Source: Allobosea sp. (GTDB lineage Bacteria > Pseudomonadota > Alphaproteobacteria > Rhizobiales > Beijerinckiaceae). From it: a DNA stretch of 47,931 bases. The position numbers were made by a program, and so were the translations under genes. Location: assembly GCA_024231975.1 (NCBI GenBank), contig JAAEQB010000122.1:1-47931 (forward strand), in the 5' to 3' direction. Below are positions 17,101 through 24,812 of this stretch, piece by piece (the first letter of the stretch is position 1; every line of letters begins with the position of its first letter). The notes below the pieces were generated by a model, which did no database searches, had not been told where the DNA came from, and saw only the letters and a list, made by a program, of their open reading frames with translations.

Positions 17101-17594
17101 GAATCGAGCGATCCCGCCGGCAAGTGCTCCAGGATCTCGTAGCTGCGTCCGTTCTCCTCGCCGACCTCGATCTGCTTGACGACATAGGCGTCGTCGAGTT
17201 CGCCGATGGCCAGGAGGACCTCGGCGCTGGGCGCGCGTTTGGGCCGGTAGAGCTTGAGGACGAGGCGGTGCGGCTGCGCGGCGCGATCGTCGACGCGCCG
17301 CACGAGGAAGATGTCGGCCTCGTTGCCCGAGCCCGCGATATCTCCGAGCAGCACATAGCTCCGTGCCAACTCGCCCGGCAGCATCGAGAAGGGGACCGGA
17401 GCAGAGGTTGCACCGGCGGACGGAGCTTCGTTGACGGCCGGCTCCCGCGCCGCTGTCGTCGCGGACGGCGCATCATAGACACCACCGGCGCGCACGGCCC
17501 AGTCGGGGATGTCCTCGTCGATCTCGGTCGGTGCCAGCATGGCTCGCGCGACGGCCGAAGAGGGATTTGGGTTTTTGAGGGCGCTTTCGGACAT
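14103..17594 (-). CDS. Ser/Thr protein kinase with a long Sel1-repeat tail
   Basis: A 1163-residue protein; the ATG at 17594 has AAGGAGG eight bases upstream, better than a GTG at 17663 that overlaps the previous stop. Kinase domain at about 80-380: Gly-rich loop GDIAGSGNEADIF, Lys114 in VLKLYRP, HRDIKPAN at 207-214, DFG at 229-231 and APE at 253-255, so all catalytic residues are present. Behind it lie about fifteen Sel1-type repeats (residues about 540-1140, for example WYRKGADNGYVPAQFKLG), a solenoid for protein binding. No membrane segment, so it should be cytoplasmic. With the PP2C and FHA genes upstream it forms a write-erase-read phosphorylation set. Kinase-Sel1 fusions of this size are unusual. 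Confidence 0.9.
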   Translation of the reverse strand: MSESALKNPNPSSAVARAMLAPTEIDEDIPDWAVRAGGVYDAPSATTAAREPAVNEAPSAGATSAPVPFSMLPGELARSYVLLGDIAGSGNEADIFLVRRVDDRAAQPHRLVLKLYRPKRAPSAEVLLAIGELDDAYVVKQIEVGEENGRSYEILEHLPAGSLDSLLAAEPSGSPDERSHLLASVAKQMTAILDYLHGLPKTKTLVHRDIKPANILIRATDPLALVVADFGTARMLEFEEAGTIFAGTRSYTAPEGQSDAHGGAVVVSPALDWWSLGIILLEIAAGRHPFDGLSGSEQHQLLKGQIGFQFESLPPELVEWAGLFAGLLQRDPRRRWAGTQARAWLDCDPAMRAAAQALVAAEQRLAPTPPVPGVRPFEFMGTLYSDERKLGRTLARHWDQAVTRLGRGALLKWLEGEPSKNDAASMLQDLELKTVLGEKLTAEQQLIEFLFYLDPNAMPERDRGRNHTHMTIKRCLQAEAGLAYAQAALAQMLLEGTVLQPDQPRAEELAKAAARQGDVAGQALAEEIARFRQASEKAADDDAEALLEVARRQEAGLGVVRDMLAAQRNYERAADLGIAEAQWEIGSKAYREQRYDIARLWLEQAAAQGHSNAQNHLGCVHLKGLGVPRDDVKAVKLFRLAAEAGHVVAMGNLALCLYGERGCARDDTETYLWSQRAADAGEEYGQYYAALCHMNGIGTPVDRERAVGLFRQAWENGFVAAGYELGRAYERGDGVERDDSKAVKWYFDTAHKGHAPSQHMVGEYWLRAAASGLQGDPAAALSWFGLAADQGHAPALLELGHLHRDGVGVPRDRDKALELYGRAAEAGLPGEAHYWRGSLLAAYAVTDLEHEQVFEAFERGADNGWAAAQLALARLCEAGRGCAPDPKRALQLYRKAADQGLAEAQYELGRIYENGSLALADSTAAGLWYRKGADNGYVPAQFKLGQVFLAPGNPEYFADAANWFRNAAEAGHAEAQFNLGVLLREGKGVPKDLGEAAAWFKKAADQGFAGAQYQLGLFYDEGLGGILQDDARAAKFYRLAAEQGTQAAQNNLGFFYEIGRGVPQDMSQAALWYGKAADGNFWLAIRNVAECHCFGFDGIPKNLVEAKRRYRQLVENHPEALAEAAQRYRQYAVDQHSAEAREILALLGQPASDQDDRKTGTQA

Positions 17595-17659
17595 CGATGT
17601 CGCCTCCTTCTTCATACGCGGTCCTCGAGTCGTCCCGGCAGCGCCCGGCGGGGCGCCGC

Positions 17660-18238
17660 TCACTTCGGCAGAAGAGCGGGCAGGCTCCTGTTTCCGGCCG
17701 GCGCTTGCCCCTCGGTCGGGCCGGCTGTTGCTGACCGCTGGGCGCTCGACGCAGCCGCGCCCTGTTCCACGCTGGTCAGCAAGGAGGCGACGGCATCGGC
17801 ATCGAGCACCACGATCGGCGGAAACGCCTGCAACAGCGCGGCGCCCTCATCGCCATGGAGCCGGACGGCGATGGTATGGGCCGGGAGCACGCCGTCGCCC
17901 TTTGGCTGGAGAAGGGCTATGTCGGGGGCGCTTTGCCGGCCCCGATGATAGGCGATCAGGACATAGTTCTCCGCCAATTCCGCCATGCTCTGCGCGAGCG
18001 TTTCCGCAGCCGATCGGGCATCGGGAGCCGCCGATCGCGGAGGAACGGGCAGCGCCCCGAGCGGGACGGTCCGATCGGGCTCCGCGCCGTCACCCCAGAG
18101 GTGCGCCATGAAACCGGCGAGGTCCTCTTCCGCCTCGGTCGAAGCCCGCGCGCTCGTGGCCGCTTTGTCCATGGCGTCCGGCGAAACGCTTGCGTCCGTA
18201 CCCAGGCTGTTTGCCCGACTTTCGGCTTCCGCGCTCAT
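17660..18238 (-). CDS. Unknown protein between phosphatase and kinase genes
   Basis: A 192-residue protein started at MSAEAESRAN with upstream GGAGAG. The first 70 residues are Ala/Glu-rich and disordered. A folded part follows (ETLAQSMAELAENYVLIAYH, then HTIAVRLHGDEGAALLQAFP and IVVLDADAVASLL), and the end is disordered again. No signal peptide or membrane helix and no family I know. Its place, 32 bp after the PP2C gene and 65 bp before the kinase, suggests an adaptor or substrate of that pair. Confidence 0.6.
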   Translation of the reverse strand: MSAEAESRANSLGTDASVSPDAMDKAATSARASTEAEEDLAGFMAHLWGDGAEPDRTVPLGALPVPPRSAAPDARSAAETLAQSMAELAENYVLIAYHRGRQSAPDIALLQPKGDGVLPAHTIAVRLHGDEGAALLQAFPPIVVLDADAVASLLTSVEQGAAASSAQRSATAGPTEGQAPAGNRSLPALLPK

Positions 18239-18270
18239 CAGCGGCTCTCCTCTGGTTTCCCCGCCCCGGC

Positions 18271-19062
18271 TCACAGGCTTGGCCGATCGGGCGCCCTCAC
18301 GGATGCGGCTCGCGGGCATTGCACCATCATGATCGAAATATTGTCCTCGCCGCCCGCGGCCATGGCGGCCTTGAACAGCCGCGTCACAGTCGCCGCCAGA
18401 TCCGGCTCCAGGCAGGCTTCGATCTCGTCCTGATCGAGCATGTCGGTCAGGCCGTCGCTGCAGAGCAGAAAGCGCTCGCCGCCGCCGATCTTCACGGCGC
18501 TCAGATGCGGCGAGGGTGCGGTGCCGCCGAGATCGAGCCCCAGTGCCTGGAGCAGTCCGTGCGAGGAACGGCGACCGGTCCTGGCCTCCGGCCCGTCGCT
18601 GTCGAAGGAACTGGTATCGTCGCAGCTCAGCAGACGCAGATAGCCGCTATTCTCGCGATAGACCCGGCTGTCGCCGATGTTGAAGACCAGCGCCTGGCCA
18701 TCGAGGACCAGGAGCCCCGCCAGGGTCGTGCCCATATCGGCTTTCGCCGGATCGGCCAGTGCCGCCGCCCGCACCGCCAGATGCGCCTGCAGGATCGTTG
18801 CACGCAGTCCGGCCTCGTCGGTGACGCCGGTGGTCGCTGCCAGAAGGCGCTCGACAGCGAGCCGGCTCGCGACCTCGCCCGCGGCATGGCCGCCCATGCC
18901 GTCGGCGATGACGCACAGCGCCGGGCCGTCCGCAGTCCAGTGCAGAGCGACCGGATGCTTGCCGGATTCGGCGCTGAGCCAGCCGGCCAGTCCGATCGTA
19001 TCCTCGTTGCCGGGCCGGACGCGGCCGCGATGCGTCAGCGCCGCCGCCTGGATCGCGCTCAC
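18271..19062 (-). CDS. PP2C-family protein phosphatase
   Basis: A 263-residue protein, the normal length of a bacterial stand-alone PP2C. Metal-binding motifs are in order: RPGNED at 16-21, ADGMGGH at 53-59, NIGDSRVY near 130, CSDGLTDML near 200 and GGEDN near the end. It should remove phosphate from Ser/Thr residues using two Mn or Mg ions. The GTG start overlaps the stop of the FHA gene (GTGA). It is the obvious counterpart of the kinase encoded downstream; the same pairing is known for PppA/PpkA of type VI secretion and for TerY-associated triads, but no secretion or Ter genes are here. Confidence 0.9.
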   Translation of the reverse strand: MSAIQAAALTHRGRVRPGNEDTIGLAGWLSAESGKHPVALHWTADGPALCVIADGMGGHAAGEVASRLAVERLLAATTGVTDEAGLRATILQAHLAVRAAALADPAKADMGTTLAGLLVLDGQALVFNIGDSRVYRENSGYLRLLSCDDTSSFDSDGPEARTGRRSSHGLLQALGLDLGGTAPSPHLSAVKIGGGERFLLCSDGLTDMLDQDEIEACLEPDLAATVTRLFKAAMAAGGEDNISIMMVQCPRAASVRAPDRPSL

Positions 19063-19550
19063 GGCCGGGGCCTCGCGCTGCGCAGGGCGACGACCTTCGC
19101 CTCGACCCGGAAGCCGAAGGACAGCTTGTCGCCGATCTTCAGCACGGTCGCGACGTCCTTGGGCAAGCGCTCGCGGTTGACGAAGGTTCCGTTGCTGCCG
19201 GCCGCGAAATCGATCAGTTCGAGGCGCCCGTCGCGGATCGCGAGCTCGGCATGGCGGCGCGAAACCGTGTTGGCGTAGGTTCCGTTCAAAAGTGCCTCCG
19301 ACAGCGTCGAGAAGTCCGGATCGCGCCCGATGCCGAGACGATCATAGACCTGCTGTTCGCCCCAGGGAAAGCTGAGCTGCGCGACCACGGGTAGAACGTC
19401 TCCCGGGCCAAAGGGAGCGAATGACTGCATCTTGAGGTGGCCGACCTTGCCCTTGCAGCCCGGTGCGGCACAAAAATGGGCTTCAGGCTGATTGAGGAAG
19501 CCGCAGACCTCGCAGCGCCTGGCCAGGCGGTTGGCAGATTTCACATCCAT
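19059..19550 (-). CDS. Zinc-ribbon and FHA-domain protein
   Basis: A 163-residue protein. C13-x2-C16 and C27-x4-C32 (CEVCG, FCAAPGC) form a zinc ribbon at the N-terminus. An FHA domain follows: IGRDPD, SRRHAELAI and AGSNGTFVN are the phosphothreonine-binding loops. FHA domains read Thr phosphorylation, so this is the likely reader for the neighbouring kinase. The start overlaps the end of the radical-SAM gene by 10 bp and the stop overlaps the PP2C start, so the block is tightly coupled. Confidence 0.88.
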   Translation of the reverse strand: MDVKSANRLARRCEVCGFLNQPEAHFCAAPGCKGKVGHLKMQSFAPFGPGDVLPVVAQLSFPWGEQQVYDRLGIGRDPDFSTLSEALLNGTYANTVSRRHAELAIRDGRLELIDFAAGSNGTFVNRERLPKDVATVLKIGDKLSFGFRVEAKVVALRSARPRP

Positions 19551-20191
19551 GACGCCTCTCCGAGTTGAAGTCCGGCCGCGCGCGCCTTCGCCTCCAGCCT
19601 GGCGAGATCGCCGCGGCGCGGGATGCCGACCATCCAGATCTGGTCGCCCTCGACCGAGACCTGCAGGCCGGCCGAGTTCGTGGCCTTACCGTCGAGATAG
19701 GGCGCGTAGATACGCCGCCCGCGTTCCGACAGGGCGATAAGCGGCTGATTGACCGAGCCTCGCCAGATCGCGCCGTCCGGCAGCGCCTCGACGAAGGGCT
19801 CGGGAATGACGGCGTCGAGCTTCGCCAGGATCGCGGCATGAAGCCGGCGCAGGCGCGTGAGCTTCAGGCCGGAGTAGCAGAGGATGTCGAAATCCCGGCT
19901 CCCCGCGGCGCGGGCCGCGATCAGGCCATCGAGCAGGGCTGCAAGCCCGTCGGGCTGCTCGAACGGTTCCCCGCCCGAGATCGTCACGCCATCGGCTCCG
20001 CTGGCTACGCAGGCAAGGCTCCAGGAGAGGATCGTGGCGACCGGCATCGCCGAGCCGCCCGCCCTGTTCCAGGTGTCCTTCGAAACGCAGCCCTTGCAGC
20101 CGACGCCGCAGCCCTGGACCCAGATGCCCGCCCGGCAGCCGGGGCCGAGCACCGTCACCGGAAAATGCGTGCGGCTGATCTGCAGATTCAC
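19541..20191 (-). CDS. Small radical-SAM protein of the activase type
   Basis: A 216-residue protein. C28-x3-C32-x2-C35 in QGCGVGCKGC is the [4Fe-4S] motif, preceded by a W-x-Q-G as in NrdG and pyruvate formate-lyase activases, and ISGGEPFEQ at 71-79 is the SAM-binding GGE block. The enzyme would make a 5'-deoxyadenosyl radical. No ribonucleotide reductase or formate-lyase gene is near, so the target is probably encoded in this operon and unknown. About 60 C-terminal residues go beyond the minimal activase. GTG start overlapping the AAA+ stop (GTGA). Confidence 0.85.
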   Translation of the reverse strand: MNLQISRTHFPVTVLGPGCRAGIWVQGCGVGCKGCVSKDTWNRAGGSAMPVATILSWSLACVASGADGVTISGGEPFEQPDGLAALLDGLIAARAAGSRDFDILCYSGLKLTRLRRLHAAILAKLDAVIPEPFVEALPDGAIWRGSVNQPLIALSERGRRIYAPYLDGKATNSAGLQVSVEGDQIWMVGIPRRGDLARLEAKARAAGLQLGEASWM

Positions 20192-22191
20192 GCCAGCACC
20201 ACCGAAACATGGCGGTCGACGACCCGGATGTCCGTCACGGTGATCGTCTTGCGCGCCGGATCGTCATCGATGTCCAGGAGCGCGCGCGAGACCGCCTTGT
20301 TGAAGTTGGACTCGAACAGGTTGAAGATGCCGCGCCCGCCCTGCGAAAGCCCCGTGTCGCCCGGTGCTCTCTGTCCGTTGATGTAAAGCTCGGGCATCAC
20401 CAGCTCCTTCAGCTTCTCGATGACGCCGTCCGCGATCTCGATCTTCAGTTTCCGTTCCTTTTCGAAACGCGCCTTGAAGTTGCGGACATAGATGTCGAAT
20501 ATCTGCATCGCGGTGTCGGCGCGGATGAAGTCGAACACGACGATGTTGTCGCCGAGGCGGTTGAGCAGTTCAGGCCGCTTTAGCACCTCCTTGAAATGTT
20601 TCTCGATACCCGTGCGAACCCGCTCCTCGACCTCGCGATAAGGCAATTCCGGACTGACCGTGGTGGTCCGGACGAACGGTCTTCCGCCGATGAACTCGAC
20701 ATCCTCCTGACTGATGCCGAGATTGGAGGTGAAGACGATGATCGCTTCGGAAAAATAGACCGTGTCGCCGCGGCCATCGGTCAGACGGCCATCTTCGAGA
20801 ATCTGCAGGAACTTGTCCATGATGCGCGGATGCGCCTTCTCGATCTCGTCGAAGAGAACGACGCAGAAGGGCCGTTCGCGGACAGCCTTGGTCAACTGAC
20901 CGCCCGCGTCATGGCCGACATAGCCGGGTGGAGCGCCGATCAGGCGGGCCTCGCTGTGCTCGGCCGAAAACTCGCTCATGTCGAAACGGATGCAGGCGCG
21001 TTCGTCGCCGAAGAGCAACTGGCTCAGGGCCTTGGCGAGCTCCGTCTTGCCCGTTCCGGTCGGGCCGGCGAGAAACAGCACGCCGCGCGGCCGGCCGGAC
21101 TGGCCCGATGCGGAGGTGTGCGCGCCGCTGAGGCCGAGCACGGAGCTGCGCAGGATATCGGCGGCCTTGACCACGGCGCGATCCTGGCCCTTGACGCGCT
21201 CGCGGATCTCCGTTTCGGCCCGCCTGATCTTGCCGAGCAGACCGGCCTCGCCATCGGCGCCATCGGCCTTCCAGGGGCTGTCGACGACGCCGAGCTTGTA
21301 GGCGCGAACCGCATCGGCCAGGTCGCTGAAAGGCGTCGGCGGGCGCTTGTTGCGCGCCAGCTCGGCGATCTTCTCCATGGCGAGGATGGTCATGCCTTCG
21401 GTCTGATCGACAAAGGTGGCGAGAAGCTTGCTGCGCTGGTCGTCATCGGCCGTCGCGGCAAACCCGTCGAAGCCGGCCGCCAGGAAGCGGGCGACGGGCG
21501 CACGGGCGTTGCTGGTCGGCATCGGGATCGATTGCTGCCTGATGTTCTCGTTGCCGACGAGGAGCCAGGCGGGGAGATCGCCAACCTGGTCGACAGCCCA
21601 GAAGATCGGCCGATAGACTTGGTCGCCATAGGGCGTCACGATGGGCGTCGCCTGATGGCTCAACTTCAGCATGGCTCCGAACAGGTCGGATTCCTGCTCG
21701 GTGATCTGGGTCGCATTGAGGGTCAGCCGCGAGGCGTAGTGGATGAGCACGCCGATATTCGGCTCCGGCCCGCCATCGGGCGGCGTCGTCGCGGCCAGAA
21801 GCCGGCGGCAGATGTCGGGAACGTGCTGCATCGAGCGCGCCGCGCGTCCGGCCCCGTCGAAGGGCAGGCTGGTCACGCCGCGGACGAGCTCGATCTTCGC
21901 ATCGAATGGCGGATAGACCTGAAAATTCTCGAAGCGGTCATAGACCAGCAGGGCGTCGAAGCCGTTGATCTCGAGCAGCGACCAGAGTGTCTCCGTCAGG
22001 GTCCGGATGTAGACGCCGCCGGCATGCGGCAAGACATAATGATCGAAGATATTGCCGCTCAGCACGAATTGCGGCTTCACCGAGAGAAACTGCCCGACAT
22101 CGCGCAGCCAGGCGGGGGCGCCCGGAGCGAGCGGTAGCAGGTGTTCGGCCGTCATGCGTTCCTGGGGGCTCGGCGCGTCAAGCGTGGACAT
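20188..22191 (-). CDS. ClpA/ClpB-like AAA+ ATPase with a degenerate first half
   Basis: A 667-residue protein started at MSTLDAPSPQ; longer upstream frames run through a different gene. The second half is a canonical AAA+ of the Clp/HSP100 type: Walker A GPTGTGKT at 376-383, GAPPGYVGHDAGG at 419-431 (pore-loop region), Walker B VVLFDEIEKAH at 444-454, FTSNLG as sensor 1 and RPELLNRLGDNIVVF as the arginine-finger region, then a C-terminal small domain. Residues 30-280 (FVLSGNIFDHYVLP, LLVYDRFENF) look like a second NTPase fold without Walker A. No Clp N-domain and no ClpP-binding loop seen. It likely remodels proteins in the system rather than feeding ClpP. Confidence 0.88.
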   Translation of the reverse strand: MSTLDAPSPQERMTAEHLLPLAPGAPAWLRDVGQFLSVKPQFVLSGNIFDHYVLPHAGGVYIRTLTETLWSLLEINGFDALLVYDRFENFQVYPPFDAKIELVRGVTSLPFDGAGRAARSMQHVPDICRRLLAATTPPDGGPEPNIGVLIHYASRLTLNATQITEQESDLFGAMLKLSHQATPIVTPYGDQVYRPIFWAVDQVGDLPAWLLVGNENIRQQSIPMPTSNARAPVARFLAAGFDGFAATADDDQRSKLLATFVDQTEGMTILAMEKIAELARNKRPPTPFSDLADAVRAYKLGVVDSPWKADGADGEAGLLGKIRRAETEIRERVKGQDRAVVKAADILRSSVLGLSGAHTSASGQSGRPRGVLFLAGPTGTGKTELAKALSQLLFGDERACIRFDMSEFSAEHSEARLIGAPPGYVGHDAGGQLTKAVRERPFCVVLFDEIEKAHPRIMDKFLQILEDGRLTDGRGDTVYFSEAIIVFTSNLGISQEDVEFIGGRPFVRTTTVSPELPYREVEERVRTGIEKHFKEVLKRPELLNRLGDNIVVFDFIRADTAMQIFDIYVRNFKARFEKERKLKIEIADGVIEKLKELVMPELYINGQRAPGDTGLSQGGRGIFNLFESNFNKAVSRALLDIDDDPARKTITVTDIRVVDRHVSVVLA

Positions 22192-22262
22192 GGGCAATAA
22201 CCTCGTTTGAAAGGATGGGTCGGATCGATCCGATCCGGAAGCCGCCAGTGCGGCGGCGTGTT

Positions 22263-23438
22263 TCACAGTGGCCTGGCCGCCTCGATCTTGCGCGGGGCGG
22301 AACTGGATTTGCCGGCGGCCGCAGGAGAGCCGGCCACACGCTGCATGGGTACCTCGCCCGGCATCGCCGCGCGCTCCAGCCCGAGATCGATGCCGGCCTT
22401 GGCGAGCCTTGCGCGCAGCGCCTCGACATCGCGGCAGAAACGCGTCTCCATCTCGATGTCCTGCATCGCCTCGCCGCGGGTCGCCTCCCTCTCCGCGCCG
22501 AATCTGACGACGCTCAGGTCGAGTGTCCTGGCCTGCGCGTCGATGGCGATGCGGCAGGCATGCTCGCTCCAGGCCTTGTCGTGCTTGCCGAGGACCACCT
22601 CGCCTCCGCTCGCGAAACAGGTCTCGAATGCTTCGCCGACGTCGTAGTCGAGCTCGCTCAGCGCGGTCTTCAGGATCGTCGCTGCCTTGGTGGCCTGTGC
22701 CGCCTGAACCAGCGCGGTGGCCCGCGCGACGACCTCGTCGGTGAGGATCTCGTCGCCGCGCTGGGCCGCCTCCAGCGCGGTGCGGATGGTTTCGGCCTCC
22801 GGCTTCTCGATTCCGAGCATCGCCACCAGCAGCTGGCCGGCGCGCGCGCCTTGCCGGCGTTGGCGAAGCGTCCTGCGGTCGCGCAGCTCGGCGATGCCGG
22901 CATTGCTCTTCGAGACGATCTGCTTGAGCCGCTTCAGCTCCTGGTCGAGCGAGCCGCCGATCCCGGCACCCAGAATATCGGCCGTTTCCAGAATGCGCCT
23001 GACCTCCTGGACGGTCGCATCGGATGCGCCCGGCAGGAGCCTTTTCGCGACCATGCGCATGCTCTCCGCGGTGTCCGGCTCGTCCGCGCGGCAAAGGGCT
23101 GGCGCTCCGTCCATGGCCGTGCGCGGGATCGCCAGCGCCAGCGCCAGCGCCGCCCTGGCCTCTTCGAGTGCGGCGAGAAGGCGGTTGTTCCAGTCCTGCG
23201 TGGCAATGAGCTGCGCCACGAGCGCGCCCGGTTCGGCAGGCGCGTCCGAAGGGACCAGCGCAGCGACTTCGGCGATGGCGAGCCCGGGCTCGGCGGCACG
23301 AAGGGCGTCGAGCTCGGCTGCCAGCAACTCCGCCTTGCGGCGGTATTCGGCAAGCAACGCGCAGCCTTCCTCGAAACTCAGCGCGCCAGGCGTGCCGGCA
23401 TCGGCCAGTTGCCACTTCGCCGTCTTCGGTCCGCTCAT
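22263..23438 (-). CDS. Helical, coiled-coil-rich protein heading the operon
   Basis: A 391-residue protein, rich in Ala, Glu, Leu and Arg. Heptad-like stretches (EYRRKAELLAAELDALRAAE; LDQELKRLKQIVSKSNAGIA; VEALRARLAKAGIDL) indicate long helices. No signal peptide, membrane helix or catalytic motif. I do not recognise a family. It is the first gene of the leftward operon, 71 bp before the AAA+ gene, so it could be the adaptor or substrate carrier of that ATPase. Confidence 0.7.
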   Translation of the reverse strand: MSGPKTAKWQLADAGTPGALSFEEGCALLAEYRRKAELLAAELDALRAAEPGLAIAEVAALVPSDAPAEPGALVAQLIATQDWNNRLLAALEEARAALALALAIPRTAMDGAPALCRADEPDTAESMRMVAKRLLPGASDATVQEVRRILETADILGAGIGGSLDQELKRLKQIVSKSNAGIAELRDRRTLRQRRQGARAGQLLVAMLGIEKPEAETIRTALEAAQRGDEILTDEVVARATALVQAAQATKAATILKTALSELDYDVGEAFETCFASGGEVVLGKHDKAWSEHACRIAIDAQARTLDLSVVRFGAEREATRGEAMQDIEMETRFCRDVEALRARLAKAGIDLGLERAAMPGEVPMQRVAGSPAAAGKSSSAPRKIEAARPL

Positions 23439-23711
23439 GACAGCTCGCTCTCCGCCCCGTAACTACAGATCAGGACTGGTCCATTTGCTTGGCAGGCACG
23501 GCCGATGTCTCATTCTAGCCTGGGCGCGCAAGCCGTCCAGCTTGCCTCTCACAGGGCTGAACCGCCTTCATACGGTTTTCGTAAACCCGCGGCCAGAATC
23601 CGGCGCCTGAAGATCTTGGAACTCTGCTGAAACAGGCGCCGCCTTTCGTGGGATGACCTGGAATTGTGTTGCGACAGGACGGGTCGCTTCGAGAATCTGC
23701 AGTGAATTTGA
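23439..23711. promoter_or_regulatory. Divergent promoter region between the kinase operon and the Sel1 gene
   Basis: The 270 bp between two divergent units must drive the eight-gene leftward operon and the rightward Sel1 gene. No frame looks coding. I could not assign boxes with confidence; TTGCGACAGGACGGGTCG near 23670 is a possible -35 neighbourhood for the rightward gene. Confidence 0.4.
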
Positions 23712-24659
23712 GTGCCGGAGCAGAAACCGACATGGCATGTGACAGGCATGCGCACCGCCCCCGACAAACTGCAGCCGCCCCGATCCTTAGCCGCAGATGG
23801 ACCAGAGGACATCGGGAGCGCAGGAGCAATCCAACGCCAGGCACGCGACAGCGTTGCGACGACGGTCGAGCGGCCGTCGGGGGTGCCCGGCCCAGCGCGC
23901 CGGAAACTCATGGCCGACCTGCGGCGGCTCAGCCTCGCGGCCTTGCGGGCTCAGCCGCCGGATTATGCCCAGGCGCGGTTCTGGCTGCTGCACGCGTCCA
24001 GACGCGGTGATGTCTGGGCGTCGCTGACGCTGGGCCGCCTCCATGGCGAGGGCCTGGGCGGGACCGCCGACCCCGAGCGCGCGGTGCGGCTGTTCCGCAA
24101 GGCCGGGAGGAGTGGCGATCCCGAAGGGATGTTTCGCTGCGGCATCGCCTTCCAGGTCGGGGAAGGCGTGCCTGAAGACGGCAAGGAGGCAGCGCGCTGG
24201 TACGCCCGCGCCGCGCGGGCCGGCCACGCCTGCGCAGCTTTCAATCTCGCGACGATGCTCGCGGCAGGGGCGGGCATCGCGCGCAACCCGGCCCGCGCGA
24301 TCCGGTTTTACGAGCAGGCCGCGGCTGGCGGCGAGACACGCGCCATGGTCAATCTCGCAAACATCCATGTGCGAGGCGAGGTTGCGCCGGAGAACCTGCC
24401 CGAGGCGGCCAGGCTCTATGGGCTTGCGGTCGAGAAGGGCGATGCCGGAGCCGCGTTCCATCTCGCCCAGTTGCACTTCCACGGCTATGGCGTGGCGCGC
24501 GACCTCGTGCTGGCGAAGGCGCTGCTGCTCTTCGCCGATCGCCAGGACTTTCAGAGCGCACGCGAGATGCTGGAAGCGGTCGATCGGGAGATGAGCGCGG
24601 CCGAGCGGCGGGCCGCCGTGACGGAGGCAACCCGGCGCTGGGGCAGTCCGCGGCAATAG
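23712..24659 (+). CDS. Sel1-repeat protein
   Basis: A 315-residue protein (GTG start; an ATG 12 codons later is an alternative). After about 80 residues it consists of six Sel1-type repeats: SLTLGRLHGEGLGGTADPER, MFRCGIAFQVGEGVPEDGKE and AFNLATMLAAGAGIARNPAR are three of them. No catalytic domain or membrane segment. Sel1 solenoids bind partner proteins. The repeats are of the same kind as those in the kinase tail across the divergent promoter, so the two proteins may share ligands. Confidence 0.8.
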   Translation: MPEQKPTWHVTGMRTAPDKLQPPRSLAADGPEDIGSAGAIQRQARDSVATTVERPSGVPGPARRKLMADLRRLSLAALRAQPPDYAQARFWLLHASRRGDVWASLTLGRLHGEGLGGTADPERAVRLFRKAGRSGDPEGMFRCGIAFQVGEGVPEDGKEAARWYARAARAGHACAAFNLATMLAAGAGIARNPARAIRFYEQAAAGGETRAMVNLANIHVRGEVAPENLPEAARLYGLAVEKGDAGAAFHLAQLHFHGYGVARDLVLAKALLLFADRQDFQSAREMLEAVDREMSAAERRAAVTEATRRWGSPRQ

Positions 24660-24812
24660 CCCGATGGATTTCAGCGGAATTCAGCTGTGCGGAGCGCGTG
24701 TGCAGGTTAGCATCATGCGAGGTCAACGGGACGACACCTTGACCTGCGAAGATTTGGACCATCGACGGATCGTACCCCTTGCGCGAATTCTTGAGAGAGG
24801 GAGCGCCTCACC

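Noticed and set aside
17595..17663. GTG start of the kinase overlapping the previous stop
   Set aside because: Overlap is attractive, but AAGGAGG is placed ideally for the ATG at 17594, and the extra 23 residues are low-complexity.
14103..20191. Type VI secretion regulatory cluster (PpkA/PppA/Fha)
   Set aside because: Kinase, phosphatase and FHA fit, but no sheath, baseplate, Hcp, VgrG or TssM-type gene is in the window.
22192..23415. Upstream extension of the AAA+ gene to a 1075-residue protein
   Set aside because: The added 400 residues are an Arg/Gly-rich shadow of the coiled-coil gene; the ATG at 22191 begins sensible protein.
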